Shown piece by piece: positions 47,400 to 60,430 of a DNA stretch of 64,000 nucleotides. The DNA is taken from the NCBI GenBank assembly GCA_037954665.1, contig JBBMOL010000058.1:4169323-4233322 (forward strand), read 5' to 3'. The notes below the pieces were generated by a model. The model saw only the letters and a program-made list of their open reading frames with translations, had not been told where the DNA came from and did no database searches. The position numbers were made by a program, and so were the translations under genes. Each line of letters begins with the position of its first letter. The stretch's first letter is position 1. The DNA comes from Laguncularia racemosa (Eukaryota; Streptophyta; Magnoliopsida; Myrtales; Combretaceae).

Positions 47400-49345
47400 G
47401 ATGAATATGTCCTTCCATCTGTTCCATCTAAAGATTTGATTCAAAAATGTAGAACAAATTCACCTCTCCCCAATACCATTCCTCTCATCTCTATTAGTCC
47501 TGACAATTATCATCGCGATATTCCATATATTGATCATTCTGATGAGTCCAACTTATTCTATTTTGATGAAACAAAAACTCCTATGTCTAACAATGAGTCA
47601 CCCTTATCCTCGTCAATACATCAAGAGACACAAGAAACTAGACAATCTCAAAGAACTCGATAAAAGCTAGACTATTTGAAAGATTATGTGTGTAGTCTTG
47701 TTTCCAAGAAGTAGCAAACTTCAACAGATAATGTTCCTTCTTCTTCTCTAGGTATAGATCTAATGATGCTTTGAATTCTAATCTATGTGATTCTACTATG
47801 GAGACAAATGTGATTGAGCCACAAACTTATGAAGAAGCATCAAAAACCAAAATTGGGTTGCCACCTTGAACCATGAGCACCAAGCCTCGAATAAAAAAAC
47901 AAACCTAGGAGTTTTCTAAATTGCCCTTAGGTAAGAAAGCTATAGGCTACAAATGAGTATACAAAGTTAAGTACAATTTAGATGGCACAATAGAAAGATA
48001 TAAAGCATGCCCAGTTGCTAAAGGATTTGCTCAAATAAAAGGTGAAGACTATACTAAAACTTTTGTTCCTATTGCTAAATAGCTACAATAAAGTGTCTTT
48101 TAGTTGTAGCAACTCTCAAAGGCTAGGATTTGTATCAATTAGATGTTAACAATACATTTCTTAATGGTGATCTAATAGAGGAAGTATATATGATACCATC
48201 AAAAGGTGTTAATCCTCCATTGCCCAAATCAATGTGTCAACTCAAAAAGTTTTTATATAGACTCAAGTAGGCACCAAGATAGTGGTTTAGAAAGTTGTTA
48301 AGTGCATTGGTTCAAATATAGATTTAGACAAAGTAAGGCAGATCATTCTTTATTTGTTTATCAAGATAGAAAATTTGAGATTCTCATTTTGGTTTATGTC
48401 GATGATATAATACTTGCCACCAATGATACTACTCAAGGTAACATGTTTAAGAAATCTTTGCATAAATGTTTCCATCTCAAGGATTTAGGACCTCTCAAAT
48501 ATTTCTTAAGTCTTGAAATCTATAAAACTAATGTAGGCATTTCCATGTTATAGCATAAGTATGATACTAATTTACTTTTAGATATTGGTATGATAAATGT
48601 CAATCTTATATATGCCAATTCTACAACATCATCACCTTTCTATAGAAGAAGGAGAACTTACAGAAAATCCAAGTCAATATCAAAGATTGATTAGAAGATT
48701 GAATTATTTAACCCTTAGTCAACCTAATATCATTTATTATGTATAGACCTTGAATCAATTTATGCAACATTCATGAATTCCTCATTAGCAAAGTGCACTT
48801 CATCTTTTCCATTACATTAAAGGTTCGTTGAGTCATGGGATTTTCTTTTCTGCCTCTAGCTCATCTAGTCTTCAGGTTTGTTGTGATTTAGACTAGGCTC
48901 CATGTCCAAAATCTCGTTGATGTCTATCTACATTATTTTTTTAGGCAATTCTCCTATTAGTTGGAAGTCTAAGAAGCAAACTATTGTTGCTCGATCTTTA
49001 GCTAAAACAGAATATAGAGCCATAGCAATCGCAACTTCAAAAATAGTTGGCTAAGATCATTGTTTCATGAAATGCTCTTTCCACTCTTAGTTCCTATTCA
49101 CCTTTACTATGACAATAAATTACTATCCATATTTCCACTAATCTTGAAGTTCATGAATGAACGAAACATATTGAAATAGATTGTCACTTTGTTTATGAAC
49201 ATGTTCAACATGGACTAATTTCACTTCATCATATTCCAACCTATAATCAATTAGTTAACATTTTAACCAAAGGATTAAGTTGTGATAAATTTCATAATCT
49301 CATTAACAAGATCAATGTTCATCAACTCTACATCAATCTTGCGAG
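47400..49345 (+). pseudogene. copia pol remnant: linker, RT, RNase H
   Basis: The frame 47436-47663 is the hydrophilic linker before RT (ends QETRQSQRTR). RT follows with KVKYNLDGTIERYKACPVAK, GFAQIKGEDYTKTFVPIAK, LKKFLYRLKQ and, in 48302-48553, LVYVDDIILA (YVDD at 48395-48406, intact) and HLKDLGPLKYFLSLEI. RNase H pieces include IIYYV, HYIKGSLSHGIFF and, near the end, KHIEIDCHFVYEHVQ and NQLVNILTKGLS. Many stops and shifts are present. Integrase is essentially gone. GCGAGGGG (49341-49348) is the polypurine tract. Confidence 0.88.
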
Positions 49346-49348
49346 GGG

Positions 49349-49659
49349 TATTAACAGATTTGATATTATCTAGATCTTGCATAAAATCAGCAAAAATGAG
49401 ACTATTGTGGGAAGGATCATATCATATCATATTAGCTATGAAGTAAAGGTTGGATCTAATTATGATATTTTCTCTATTATATCATATCAGATACCAAAGA
49501 TCTCCTATTATATTGGATTTTATTATGATATCATGTCAGACTTGATTATCACAAATCCTTTATAGATATTTCCATTTATTTTCTTGTATTAATTCTTTGT
49601 AACTTATTATTATGCATATATACTTCATAAAATCAGCTAAAATGAAATGTACTAGAGAA
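49349..49659 (+). repeat. copia 3' LTR, truncated
   Basis: Matches the first 310 bases or so of the 5' LTR with about 15 percent differences. It starts TATTAACAGATTTGATATT, so the TG end has mutated to TA. The match stops after GTACTAGAGAA. Confidence 0.82.
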
Positions 49660-52600
49660 TTGTAGATGAACAAATTTTGATTGAGAAAAATCCAATGTTT
49701 CCTTCACCTCCACATGATTTAGTTTATTGAAATTGACTGGGAATGGATTTTTCTTGTAGCATGAATGAAAAGAAAGGAGAAAAAATCAGCTTAAAAGGAT
49801 ATGAAAATGGGAGACATCTATGCTTGATTCATGTTGAGGATCTAAGTTTGAAGACAATCTAAAAGATGTCTTCAACTTTCATTTTGAGTGAAAAAATAAA
49901 AGGTACAAAAATTCTAACCTTAGCTACCTATTCTCACATGTGCAACGAAATTAATACTTGTCTCAGCCAGTGAAGTGTACCAAAAAATGTTTGAACAACT
50001 TCGTTTTAAGTAAAAATATAAAATGTAGTTCATAATTGGAACCTAAGTTGTGTCCATTTCCCCTTGTGTGCTTGTCAACTAGGATATGGCCCATACATAG
50101 TCCTTTTAGTACAACATATAATCCTTAAATTTTTGTAACAGCCCAGAACCTAGAACGCTATAACCACCATATGTCACTATTAAGTAGCGATACGCTAAGA
50201 CTCCAATTCTTCAATACCCATTCAATCTATTCATATCTACTATAAACCAATGTCATCAAACTTCAATAATAAAACTAAATGATTCTTAGGTAAATCATTC
50301 TAATCATCATTACTTTAACCAATACATTGAACTCTAATCCCAAAACCAGGAGAAGTATCTATCAACATATAATAGTCAATATAAGTGAAAGTCTAACAAC
50401 TATCTCCACATTCTCACATCAATAACTTGAACTTTTATCAAGGAGTTCTTCATTGATTTTCACATCATTCCTCATCACTATAATAGTAGTGCTCTCTTCC
50501 ATATTTATCCAAATAATGACTGATGTGCTTAAATGACTAAAGCACATGCACTTAATCAATGGAAGCAATTCCAATCAAAACCAACTCCACAAGAGGCGTA
50601 AACCCCTAATCCCTTATGACTCTGAATGTGCAAAACCAAGTATGATATAATACCAAATGATGATATGCTTAAATGATTCAAGCACATAACATAATCCAAT
50701 AGGTATGAACAATAATAGTAACCAACAATTGGCTTGATCAACAACTTCACAAATTATCCCTAATTCACGAAAATGGAAGCCAAATGGATATATGGAACAA
50801 AAAATTACAAGAATATCAATGGATAACAAAGGAAATGAATTAAGATTCCTCTCAAAATTGAAATGTTTCAAATCTGAAAATAAGAACCCTAAATCACATG
50901 AACAAAATACGGAACCAACAAATAGCACCTAGATATGACTCACTAAGTACAATTTGTAAAACAACAAGAGATGATTGATATTACTCACAATCACTCTAGT
51001 TGGTTCTCACCACAATTTCAATGATGAAATTGAAAAGAGATCAATTGCAAGCAAGGGGACTCCTCACTGCAAAAATGGGGATGTTTTTCAAATTATCAAA
51101 AGGCTCCCTAAAAACCCTAGTTAGCAAGTATTTATACTTGCTCCAATTACGGTTAAAATGTCCAAATATTTATGTCTATGCCACTAATGTGGCTGGTCCT
51201 AATTCAACAAATACAAGAAAATAAAAATGTCCCAAAATGATTACAAAGTAACTAGTTCAAAGAAAAATAACAAATATAAAGATGGTCTTCAAAGAGTCGA
51301 TTCTTCAAGTCACTTGTGATCATAGCGGGCCATTGGATGTGAGTCCAATGATGTTCCCAATTTGATCAATAGTGTAGGTCATGTGGCATCCCGTAAAGAC
51401 TTATCACTGTACCTGCTATATTACAACTCAAACATTATTAGATAAAGAAAATGGATACATGTGAGTGATTTGGATCATCATCCAAATCAAGTTCCCTGAC
51501 TATCAAGATCGCATGATAGATTCCCATCAATGACCCACTAAGTTCCCATTCTCATCAAAGTCAATATGTTCATCATTCTCACCTGCAACTAAAAAATAAA
51601 AAGGAATGAGAACACGAGTCATAGCAAATTGAAAGTGTTCTAGAACAACATGGTCATGTAAGAGAGTGTGCAAAGGAACATGGGTTAGAGCATGACCATG
51701 CTAGTGGCAATGTATCTTTTTGTGTAAATTTACCATTTTAGCACACCTAGGTACACGGTTATGTATCTAGCTATATACCTTTCTATAGATTTTTGTAATT
51801 TGATATGCCCAAGTATACGGGCGGGTTATTTGTCCATGTACCTTTCTGTACACACTCGTACTTCCACATGAGCAGGTACATGGGCATGTATTTGACCGTG
51901 TACAACATTGTTCGTTACAAACCTTTATTCCCTTTCTTTAAGTTGTTCTTAAGCCTAAATTCTAGAATTCTAAGTCTAAGTAATCAATGTATCTACTAAT
52001 TCTAATGCATTATTTGGATCTTATGCACTTACTTGTTTTAGATTGTGATTAGAACCCTCAATTCGCTTGATTCCATGTCCTTTCTGTCTCATTCCATACC
52101 CTAACTATGTGTCAACAAATCAGTTTATAGATTCACTAATCTATCATCAAAACAAATAATCTAGATTATTCTAACCCTTACCTAATAAATTTGGATTAGT
52201 CACTCTATTCTCCTTTAGGTCATCTATGGGTTTCTGGAGGTTTTTCTTATGTTGTAAATGTACAAATGAGAGAAAAAGGAGAGACACTAAGTCAAGTAGG
52301 CTTATATATCATAATCAGGAAAAGACTGAATTGCCCCCTTAACTTTTAACTATTTATTTTTCTTAACCTTTGTTTTACTTTATAATAAAAAAATAATATA
52401 AATATATATTTATTTGTATTTACACTTTCTCTCTAGTGAAAATTAAAATGGGTAAGGGACATATGGATCCAAACCATAACCAAAATCACATCAAGTAGAG
52501 ATCTAATGATGTAGACGAATTAAGCTTTCAATTTATGGAGTGTTTGGATTATTACCAGCAAAGAAATTAGAATTATAGGAAGAAGCCTCTAGAAGCATTC

Positions 52601-53636
52601 AAAAGCAACAAGAGTAGGAACCAAAAGCCTTTAAAAGTAGTCAAAAGCTCCCTAAAAATAAAAGAACAAATTCATTCATAGCTTATAAATCACCTAACTT
52701 TAAACAATTATATCTTTTCACATATGAGAAGTTACCAAACCATAATATATTGATAAACACTGAAATTGCATGTTTTCAAAGCTGAAACTGCAAAGTTAAA
52801 ATTACCCCTTGGTGCCACTTTCAAAGCTAAAATTGCACGCTTTCAAGGAACACTAGGGTGTCAAAGAATTTTTACCTAATTACAAAAGTTTATTTTTAAT
52901 TGATGTAATTTCTTATTTTCTTTTATTTAGTTTCCCTAAAAATTTTAGGTTTTCAAGCCTACAAATACCTTATAAACAATGTAATCTAGACATATATTAG
53001 AAATTACCAATTATTTTCTTCCCTTATATTCATGCCGTGAGCAATTCACTAAAATAATACTATTTTTTTTTAATGCATGAAATAGGGTACCCAAAAAAAT
53101 TATTCCAAAAATAGGTAGCAATGATGTGAACTTGAAACACACTTTCAATAAAGCCAATTTTGGAAAAATTGAAGGCGCGGACCGTGTTCGCACCTTCAAG
53201 CAACTACTTTAACAAAACAATTTCTACCAATATCCCCCATCATCCAATAATTTCATCTAATCCTACAAACTATAAAAATTATTATAAAGTAATACTGAAA
53301 ATTTGCATAGTATCACTATATCTAAACTTGAATGAGCAGAAAAAAATTATTTTACTGATAGTGTGTATTATAAATTCATTTGCTCACTTCCACATGACCT
53401 CCATCTCTGCTTCTTCTTCCTCCATTGCTCTTTATCTTTTCTTGTTTTATTTTTTATGCAAGTTTTGCATATAGAAGAAGAAAAGCTTGTACATCTACAA
53501 GTGTAGGAATATCAATAGGAGATCTTCCCAGTTTCTTCAGCAAAAAAAAAAGCTTGATTAAGCTATATTTCAGTACATTTTTCCCAAAAAAAAAAAATTC
53601 CCATTATGTTACTTTTTGTCAATCCATAGAAAATTA
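49660..53636. other. About 4 kb without a recognised gene
   Basis: No protein domain is recognised on either strand. The sequence from TGTAACAGCCC (50135) to about 52300 has the feel of an old LTR. It contains two copies of a TGAT(G/A)TGCTTAAATGA phrase 141 bases apart (50520 and 50661) and repeated ACATGGGCATGTA-type words at 51720-51900. No matching second LTR, PBS or target duplication was found. The stretch 52500-53160 is AT-rich with no known feature. Confidence 0.45.
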
Positions 53637-54440
53637 GTTGTAATTCTTTATAGTCTCCTGTTTTTATTAAAATACCAGTAGTCATTATTAATTTGTAGTG
53701 TGTTAGATATGATTTATGTAATTGTTGTTATACGTAATATGTGAAGAAGATCAACATTATACACACTAAAACTTACGTGTTATTTTTTAGTGTAATTTTT
53801 TATTTATTATTTAAATCACTTCAAATTTTTGTTATAATTAAATAATCATTAAAAAAAATAATTTTAAAAAATACGTGTTAATGAAAATGTTAATATTAAA
53901 TTTTATTATTTGAAAACGTAGGTGTAATTCTTCATAGTCTTCTGTTTGTAATAAAATACCAGTAGCTGTTAGTTTATAGTGTGTTAGACATGATTTATAA
54001 AAATCTTATCGTAAAATTATTTTGTCATTAAATAATCATTAAAAAAATTAAATTTAAAAAAAATGTGTTAATAAAAATGTTAATATTAAATTTTATTATT
54101 TGAAAATAGTAGCTATAATTGTTCATAATCTTCTATTTTTAATAAAATACCAGTAGTTATTATTAGTTTATAGTATGTTAGACATGATTTATATAAATCT
54201 TGTAGTAAAATTATTTTGCCATTAATTAATCATTGAAAAATTAATTAGTAAAAATTTCGTATTAATTGTAAATGTAATATCTTGGTTTATTATATTAATC
54301 TTGTTGTAAAATTATTTTTCTATTAATTAATATTTAAAAAGTAATTTTTGAAAATTTTTTATTAATTTTAAATGATATATTTTGATTTATTATTTAAATT
54401 GTAGTAAAGTTATTTTGCTATTAATGCTAACAAGTTTTGT
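53637..54440 (+). repeat. Degenerate tandem array
   Basis: At least three related units begin near 53638, 53932 and 54112. Each contains a version of AATAAAATACCAGTAG, then TAGT(G/A)TGTTAGA(C/T)ATGATTTAT, then GTAAAATTATTTTG. A fourth, weaker unit runs to about 54440. Period is uneven (about 290, then 180). The units are very AT-rich and non-coding. Confidence 0.75.
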
Positions 54441-54469
54441 TTTTGTTGTACAAATTAGATGAAACCTGG

Positions 54470-56560
54470 ACCCTTTGATCGATTTATTTTAACGTAGCAT
54501 GAAGGACATCGTTCATAAGCTATATAGGATGGAGAGGTAAACGACATGTAACTTATTGATCACTTTATGTTCCATTGCCAATAGTGCAACATTTCACTTC
54601 CTAACTTTTAAGATCGATCATGGCTTCTCATTCAATGGCATGAGTTATCACTTCAGTGCATGGAGAACATTATCCCCATAGATCCTCAAATGGAGCCATT
54701 CTTGCAGTTAGTAGGATTCCAAGGTGTGAGCTACCTGCCTTTCATACAACTAGATTGGCATATGATAATTGCCCTAGTTAAGTTGTGGAGGCTAGAGACG
54801 CACACATTTCACATGCCAACTAGGAAGTTCACAATCATCCTATAGGATGTTGTGGTCTAGCTAAGCCTCCCAATTGATAGACATGTACTGATAGGAAGTA
54901 GTTCCCTGGATTGAATTATGACATGTGAGAGACTACTCAGGGCGAGGCTAGGTCCTGGTAGTAGGAGGTCACATTAGTATGATGTGGCTTTGGGATTTGT
55001 ACTAGATCTTGCCAAACAACTTCGATGGAGAGCAAGTTCTACGTCATACATGGGCATATATCTTGCAACTACTTAGCGGATTTATCTTTGCCGATAAATC
55101 CAGCTCTCTCGTATATAGCATGTTCCTACCACTACTAAAGCATTTCGATGTAATAGGGATGTATAGCTAAGGGTTCACATGTTTGGCTTAGCTATATCGC
55201 CAACTTTGTGTTGTATCTACCACGTCAACCTACGAGATTGGAGAGATAGTGATACTCCTACATATATAGGCGTGAGATAGATTCCCACACATAGTGCTAG
55301 TTAGCAGGCACGAACTGATTGTAGAGGTTAGTGCTCCATTAGTCGTACATTGGAGGACGAGCTGAGACACGCAGTATCACCCAACCCATGTCATTAGGGC
55401 TTATCGAGATGCTCTCAACAAGCAGAATGATGAGCAAGTATTTCCTCAACTGTTTCTTACTTTTCAATTTCACCATATTCTTCGTTAACCTTGAATCTTA
55501 CTTACTACCCTTTAAGTCAACATGGAGCCATACATAAGTAATCTAATTCATATCCTACCACCCTCCTATAGAGCAAATAGACACATTTGGACTACTCGAG
55601 TGCCACTCATATGTTTCCATATAGTCGAGTGGCACTTCCTTGACTATATTGCTAGGCAGTTTGGGGGTTTTCAACATATTCCGTAGGATGTGAACATATA
55701 GGCGAAGCTCCATCAGATCAACCTTTATGGGATGTTGATACGGATTAGCCAATATAGCATGCACCATATAGATCCTTATAGGACGAGCATCTGACCTAGT
55801 TAGTATACATGGAGGGCCCTCATGGCATGTAGTAGTGATACATGAGGTGATACAGACCTATCAGTCATTGATATACAGGATGCACAAAAGCAATTCTTGG
55901 ACATCTAGTAAGTACAACAGTAACATTAGTTAGGTGATTCATTAAGTATCCGGTACTTATTCAACTTACGGTCTGTTGTAACATGCAAGCTTATACATTA
56001 CGACAAATCCACCTATCCTCGGATCATGACACTACTGTTACTCTAGCTTATCATGGTCTTGAATTCATACATGACCACGAGGGGATAATGCTGCACTCAT
56101 AAGCTCACTAGGATCATGGTGTAGAGGTTGAGGCAAAGGCATAACCTATTGACATGTGGCAATCGTAGCAACCAATTCCTGCATGTCGTAGGACAGTGAG
56201 ATGTAAATGACCTTGAAATTGAGCTAAGGCACAGGAATATCCAATACGCGACCAATAGTTCCCACCGGATGCCAATGTGATGGATAACAGCTTGGTCCCA
56301 ATGCCCAACACATATATCACTCCAAATCATTATTCTATCCATGGTTCTATCCCTACACCAGCTACTCTACAGAAGAGACACTCTAGTAAACAACCAATAT
56401 ATCAAGGTGAATCTTCGCAACATGCTACAAATTGGAGTCTAGTGCCTTCCCGTGACTTCGATGATACCCTTCAGCACCATCCAACACAAAAGTCATAGGC
56501 TCCTCCTACTCCACGTTCAAGGCCATCAAGAGAGCCCACAAATGCATTTTCCCGGCTAGT
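54470..56560 (+). pseudogene. Plant mobile domain (PMD, MAIN-like) pseudogene
   Basis: The frame 54660-54845 contains GFQGVSYLPFIQLDWHMIIA and ETHTFHMPTRKFTI, a close match to the plant mobile domain of MAIN/MAIL-type proteins. After a stop it continues with LPIDRHVLIGSSSLD. Later pieces in other frames read IPTHSAS and similar. A second readable exon from about 55517 gives ISNLIHILPPSYRANRHIW and VPLICFHIVEWHFLDYIARQ, again PMD-like. Between them lies an apparent intron starting GTATTTCC at 55438 and ending in AG at about 55516. A Ser/Pro-rich tail frame lies at 56277-56498. PMD proteins act in the nucleus in gene and transposon silencing, and related domains are also carried by transposons. 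Many stops show this copy is dead. Confidence 0.82.
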
Positions 56561-58386
56561 AAGACAATTTACTAAGAAAAGGAATAATATGGGATAGGAA
56601 ACTATTTTTTCTTATTTATGTGATATGTAAATCTTTTATTGAAATTTTTTATTGATGTAAATTACTATTTTAAAATGATAAATTTATTAACATTGTCTAA
56701 TAATTTTTTTTTCTATTTTTATATCTACACTTTCACATTTTTTTAAACTGTTCCTAAGATTGTTTAATAATTCTTTTCACAAAGCTTATTTATGATTTTC
56801 TTTACATGATTTTTCAACAAAAAAAATTCCAATGATAAGTTTTCTCAAATTAAACTTAAAAAAAAAATTAAAAGTTCACATATGAATAGCCCAAAAAAAT
56901 CATAATTTTAAAAATTATAAATATTGATTTAAATTTTATTAGAAAAATTAAGCAAATTATTGAAGGCATATTTTGGATCCATGACTTCACAACCTATTTT
57001 TAGAATAACATCCTTGAATATCCTATTTCATGAATAATCTTAGGTGGGAATTTACTCTTGCAAAATGAGCAATTGGAGCTTTGTTATAAGTGGTTACAGT
57101 GGATTAACTTGACCTAATAAATAATTTACTATTCTGCTGGAGTAAGTGAACTGAACGAAGCTAAGTTAATTAGGTATGGAAGCAAAAGCACTTAAACAAA
57201 AGAAATTCAAATACATCAAAATGGTTCACACAATAAAATCTCTAAAAATATTTTCTTACACCAAAAACTCTCCCCTCCGTTTTAGCTTTATATTTTCATT
57301 CCCTTAATTTTTATTTTTTTGAAGGTGGGGGGTTTTCCTTTTATGATTTTTTCACTTTATTATTTATAGTTTTTGGGACTTTTGTCTCAACAGCAAGACT
57401 AAACACCTAGCAATAAAATTGTTGTTTAGTTAACCGACATTATATAATTTTGTTTAGTACACATAGACTCACTTAGAATTAAAATGCTAGATGCGATCGG
57501 TAAACCACGAATTGCAACTCGCAAGCACAGTAAAGGGTGCAGGGAGATATGGGAATTCATATATAACACGTTTTTGAAATGTGCAGCGTGGAAAATTTTA
57601 TTGCTCGGGTGTATTTAGAGCCGACTAAATTCATTGCATTTGCAAAAAGTAGACATGGAGCATATTATAATCAAATTTATTTTTTTTTTAAGAGAATATA
57701 TCAACGATCTTGGCATCTAGTGTAGTTATAGGTTTGTTAACCACCGACGACTTTCTTCAATTATTATTTCTTATTCTTAGAATTTATGGCTTATATGATG
57801 CATTCCTTTCAATGGAGACTATAATTGTATTAATAGCTAGCTATAGATGTATGAATTATAATCTCATAGAAATCATGCATGACTAATTATAGCATAACTA
57901 TATAAGTAATCTCAATCAGAATCTTTTCGGTAAACCCAAATAATATAAGTGGATTTCAATCAATTATTTTCAAACCTAAATTTGACACACATAAATATTC
58001 ATGTGGATAGTTAATCTTGGGATTGTCATTAAAGATCAGCTAGAATGTGCATACTCCTACATCCAGCTCATGTATGACGATTGCCTTACTTTACATACGT
58101 CTTATTATAGATACAATAATGATGACAATTAGACCTAAAAATATAGAGTCATTCCTTTCTAATCACTCATATAATAACGGTAGAACTACAGCTAATTTTG
58201 TTATATCCTTATGGGCCTTATGTCTATGTGATAATTATGATCGTTATGCACCCAAATTCCATGCCTCATCATGATTTTAAGCATGAAAAGTGACACAGCA
58301 ACTACTACTCACTAACCTGCACTCGACATCTCATCAACTTTTCCCAAATGCATCCACCATTTTTTACATCGCCACTGGACGGAGTA
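56561..58386. other. AT-rich DNA, no gene recognised
   Basis: Poly-A and poly-T tracts dominate 56600-56960. Nothing recognisable was found up to the dispersed block at 58387. The 75-codon frame at 58047-58274 has no known domain. Confidence 0.5.
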
Positions 58387-58453
58387 AAATGAACCTTGTA
58401 CATCCTCTACATCCGGCATTATGACGGCATTTACTACTAAACGCCACTGCATT

Positions 58454-58740
58454 GTAGACAGGATCACCTTTCAGACTCAGATCCAAAACCGGCAGTTTTA
58501 GGTTCCTAAAATCAGGAACGGACCACTAAACCATCGATCCAGTTTCGGGCTGGGCCCAAAGACCCACCGGTTCACAAGTGGATCTAGCAGTTCCGGTAAT
58601 TGAACCACTACGGACCCATTGAACTATCGGGTCCCAATGCGATTCTAAAACCAACCGTACGGAATCAGTTCCGGATTTGGACCCATCGGTTTGGCCCACG
58701 AGCTGGGTCTAGTTCAGAACTGACTCATGACGATGTCTAC
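58454..58740. mobile_element. GC-richer MITE-like insertion of 287 bp
   Basis: The ends are GTAGACAGG and GATGTCTAC, a perfect 7-base inverted repeat (GTAGACA/TGTCTAC). The compact copy lacks this segment between ACGCGAGCGC and AATGGTACGT. The interior is much richer in C and G than its surroundings and repeats words around CCGGTT, GGACCCA and GGTTC. A clear target duplication is not visible (GCATT against GCAAT is the best candidate). The superfamily is unknown. Confidence 0.6.
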
Positions 58741-59129
58741 CGCAATGTATGTGAACTGATCTTTGTAATTTAATTCATATATATAACTTTTGAGTTTTCT
58801 TTGGCAATTTCCGCTCGGTATGTGATCGCTTCTGATCACAAAATATGGTGATGGAAAGAACACTTGAGTTTATGCATAGAGGAAAAATAAAATAAAATAA
58901 ATCACGTACGTCGCTTTGCTCTTCGTCACTCAATTTGGTGGTATTCGTCGTCCGCAACTGTTGGATGAGATGCACTCCGGTTTGAAATATGATCCGTCAC
59001 ATCTCATATTGATTATAATAAAGTTTTTAAGTTTTTGCCAAACTTGTCTTGTAACAAAAAGAAATGAAACCCATTTGGACTCGCCAGAAGTTGTTTCTGG
59101 ATACGTGTTAGTATAAGCCAATCATCTTA

Positions 59130-60065
59130 GGTCCCATTTATTTTACCGTAATTAAAATTTTATTATAAATCTATTATGTATGAAATAATTATTGCGTTAT
59201 TTACTTTATAAAATAGGAATTCATCATCGAATTGAAATTACATAAATCACCGAATCACCATTCCCTAGCCAAAGCAACGTAATAGCAATTCGACCTTCAT
59301 TTTTTTCCCAAGCACATCCGCACCAAAGAAGTAGAGGAAGAGGATTTCGTTAGATCTATCATAAAGATCTCATCGCCAATTGCCGTCAGTCGCTAATTGC
59401 TATCTAGCATCGAATGTGCCATCGATCAGTCATTGCCAGTGGAAAGGTTGTTAATTGCCATCGTCCATCTACAAGAAGGAGGCATTCGTCGTCAGATCTG
59501 GGCAATGCATCCCATCGTGCTACAACTGGCCGTCATCACTGGCACACCGTCAACGTTGGCATCTATCATAACTGCTTTCGTCGATCACTGTCGTCGTCAA
59601 TCTATAGGAAGGAGGCATATATTGCCGAATCTCGCATTGTGCATCCCGTCGTCACTGATCTCAGTCGTTGCTGGTCTCCGTCGTCGCTACTATCCATCAA
59701 GTGGCGTCAGATCTGTTTGTCGATTCATCTGTGGCTACTAGTGGTGGATCTGCAGGAAGGAGTCGAAGTTGCTAGCCATCGCGAGACATCTACGTAATTC
59801 CTCATTATAGTCAACTAAGGATTACGGTTTTTCGAAGACATAATCTAATTTCAGGCTTTAATATTATGTATCGATATTTAAGGATTTTTTCGTTAAACCA
59901 TTTTATTCCACCCTTATTCCTTCCTTTATTCCTTCAAGTAAATAATGTAGTCCCAATTTCATTACATCCAAGTAAACATCATCATACTAATTCATTGTAA
60001 TACTTATTCCTTAGCAATAGCTATTCCATTACAGCTCTATTCCATTCAGCGAAGTAAACGGACAG
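59130..60065. mobile_element. Harbinger-type non-autonomous element of 936 bp
   Basis: The insertion is flanked by TTA (59127-59129 and 60066-60068). The left end GGTCCCATTTATTTT and the reversed right end CTGTCCGTTTACTTC form an imperfect inverted repeat of about 15 bases. A TTA duplication with ends of this type is typical of PIF/Harbinger elements. The interior 59350-59800 is rich in CG and repeats words such as CGTCGTC and CCATCG. Two overlapping frames there (59397-59741, 59414-59797) show no transposase domain. Confidence 0.7.
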
Positions 60066-60430
60066 TTACTATCTTTTATTGAGCTAATGTAAATATTGTC
60101 TAGAAGCATGCCAATAAACAAGATGAAGTGCCATTTATTTTAATATGAAGTGCAATTCGCCATGTGTAACTTGTTGGGTTATGTCTAAAATTTCATTTTT
60201 CTAATTCATGTATTTTCCCTCACTTTAACTCATATTAGGCCTTTTTACCTAATTTAAACTATTCAATAACAACAAGAAAAAATTATTTTTATTTAAAATA
60301 TTTTATTTTAAATGGAGCCACATCCAATCATACATTAACCAACTTGGTGGATTAATTTCAACTTAGGAGACCCTAATCTTTTTGGTAAACCAAAAATTAT
60401 GAATTTAGGAACAATAGTATTGATAATACT

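Larger units (their letters stand above)
46402..49659 (+). mobile_element. Degraded Ty1/copia element
   Basis: A 5' LTR (46402-46764), a primer-binding site, gag and pol fragments and a truncated 3' LTR (49349-49659) are present. Total length is about 3.3 kb against the usual 4.5-5.5 kb. Most of integrase is missing between the gag remnant and the RT linker. The 3' LTR lacks its last 80-90 bases, and no target duplication could be checked. Confidence 0.87.
58387..60430 (+). repeat. Dispersed block, copy with two insertions
   Basis: This is the second copy of the block at 44066-44890, in the same orientation. It is 1.2 kb longer because of insertions at 58454-58740 and 59130-60065. The compact copy shows the uninterrupted sequence at both places, which supports the insertion boundaries. 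Confidence 0.75.

Noticed and set aside
50135..52300. Possible solo LTR beginning TGTAACAGCCC
   Set aside because: The start looks LTR-like, but I found no matching end, target duplication, PBS or second copy.
59397..59797. Two overlapping frames of 114 and 127 codons
   Set aside because: They overlap in different phases inside a Harbinger-type MITE and show no domain. CG-rich composition reduces stop codons.
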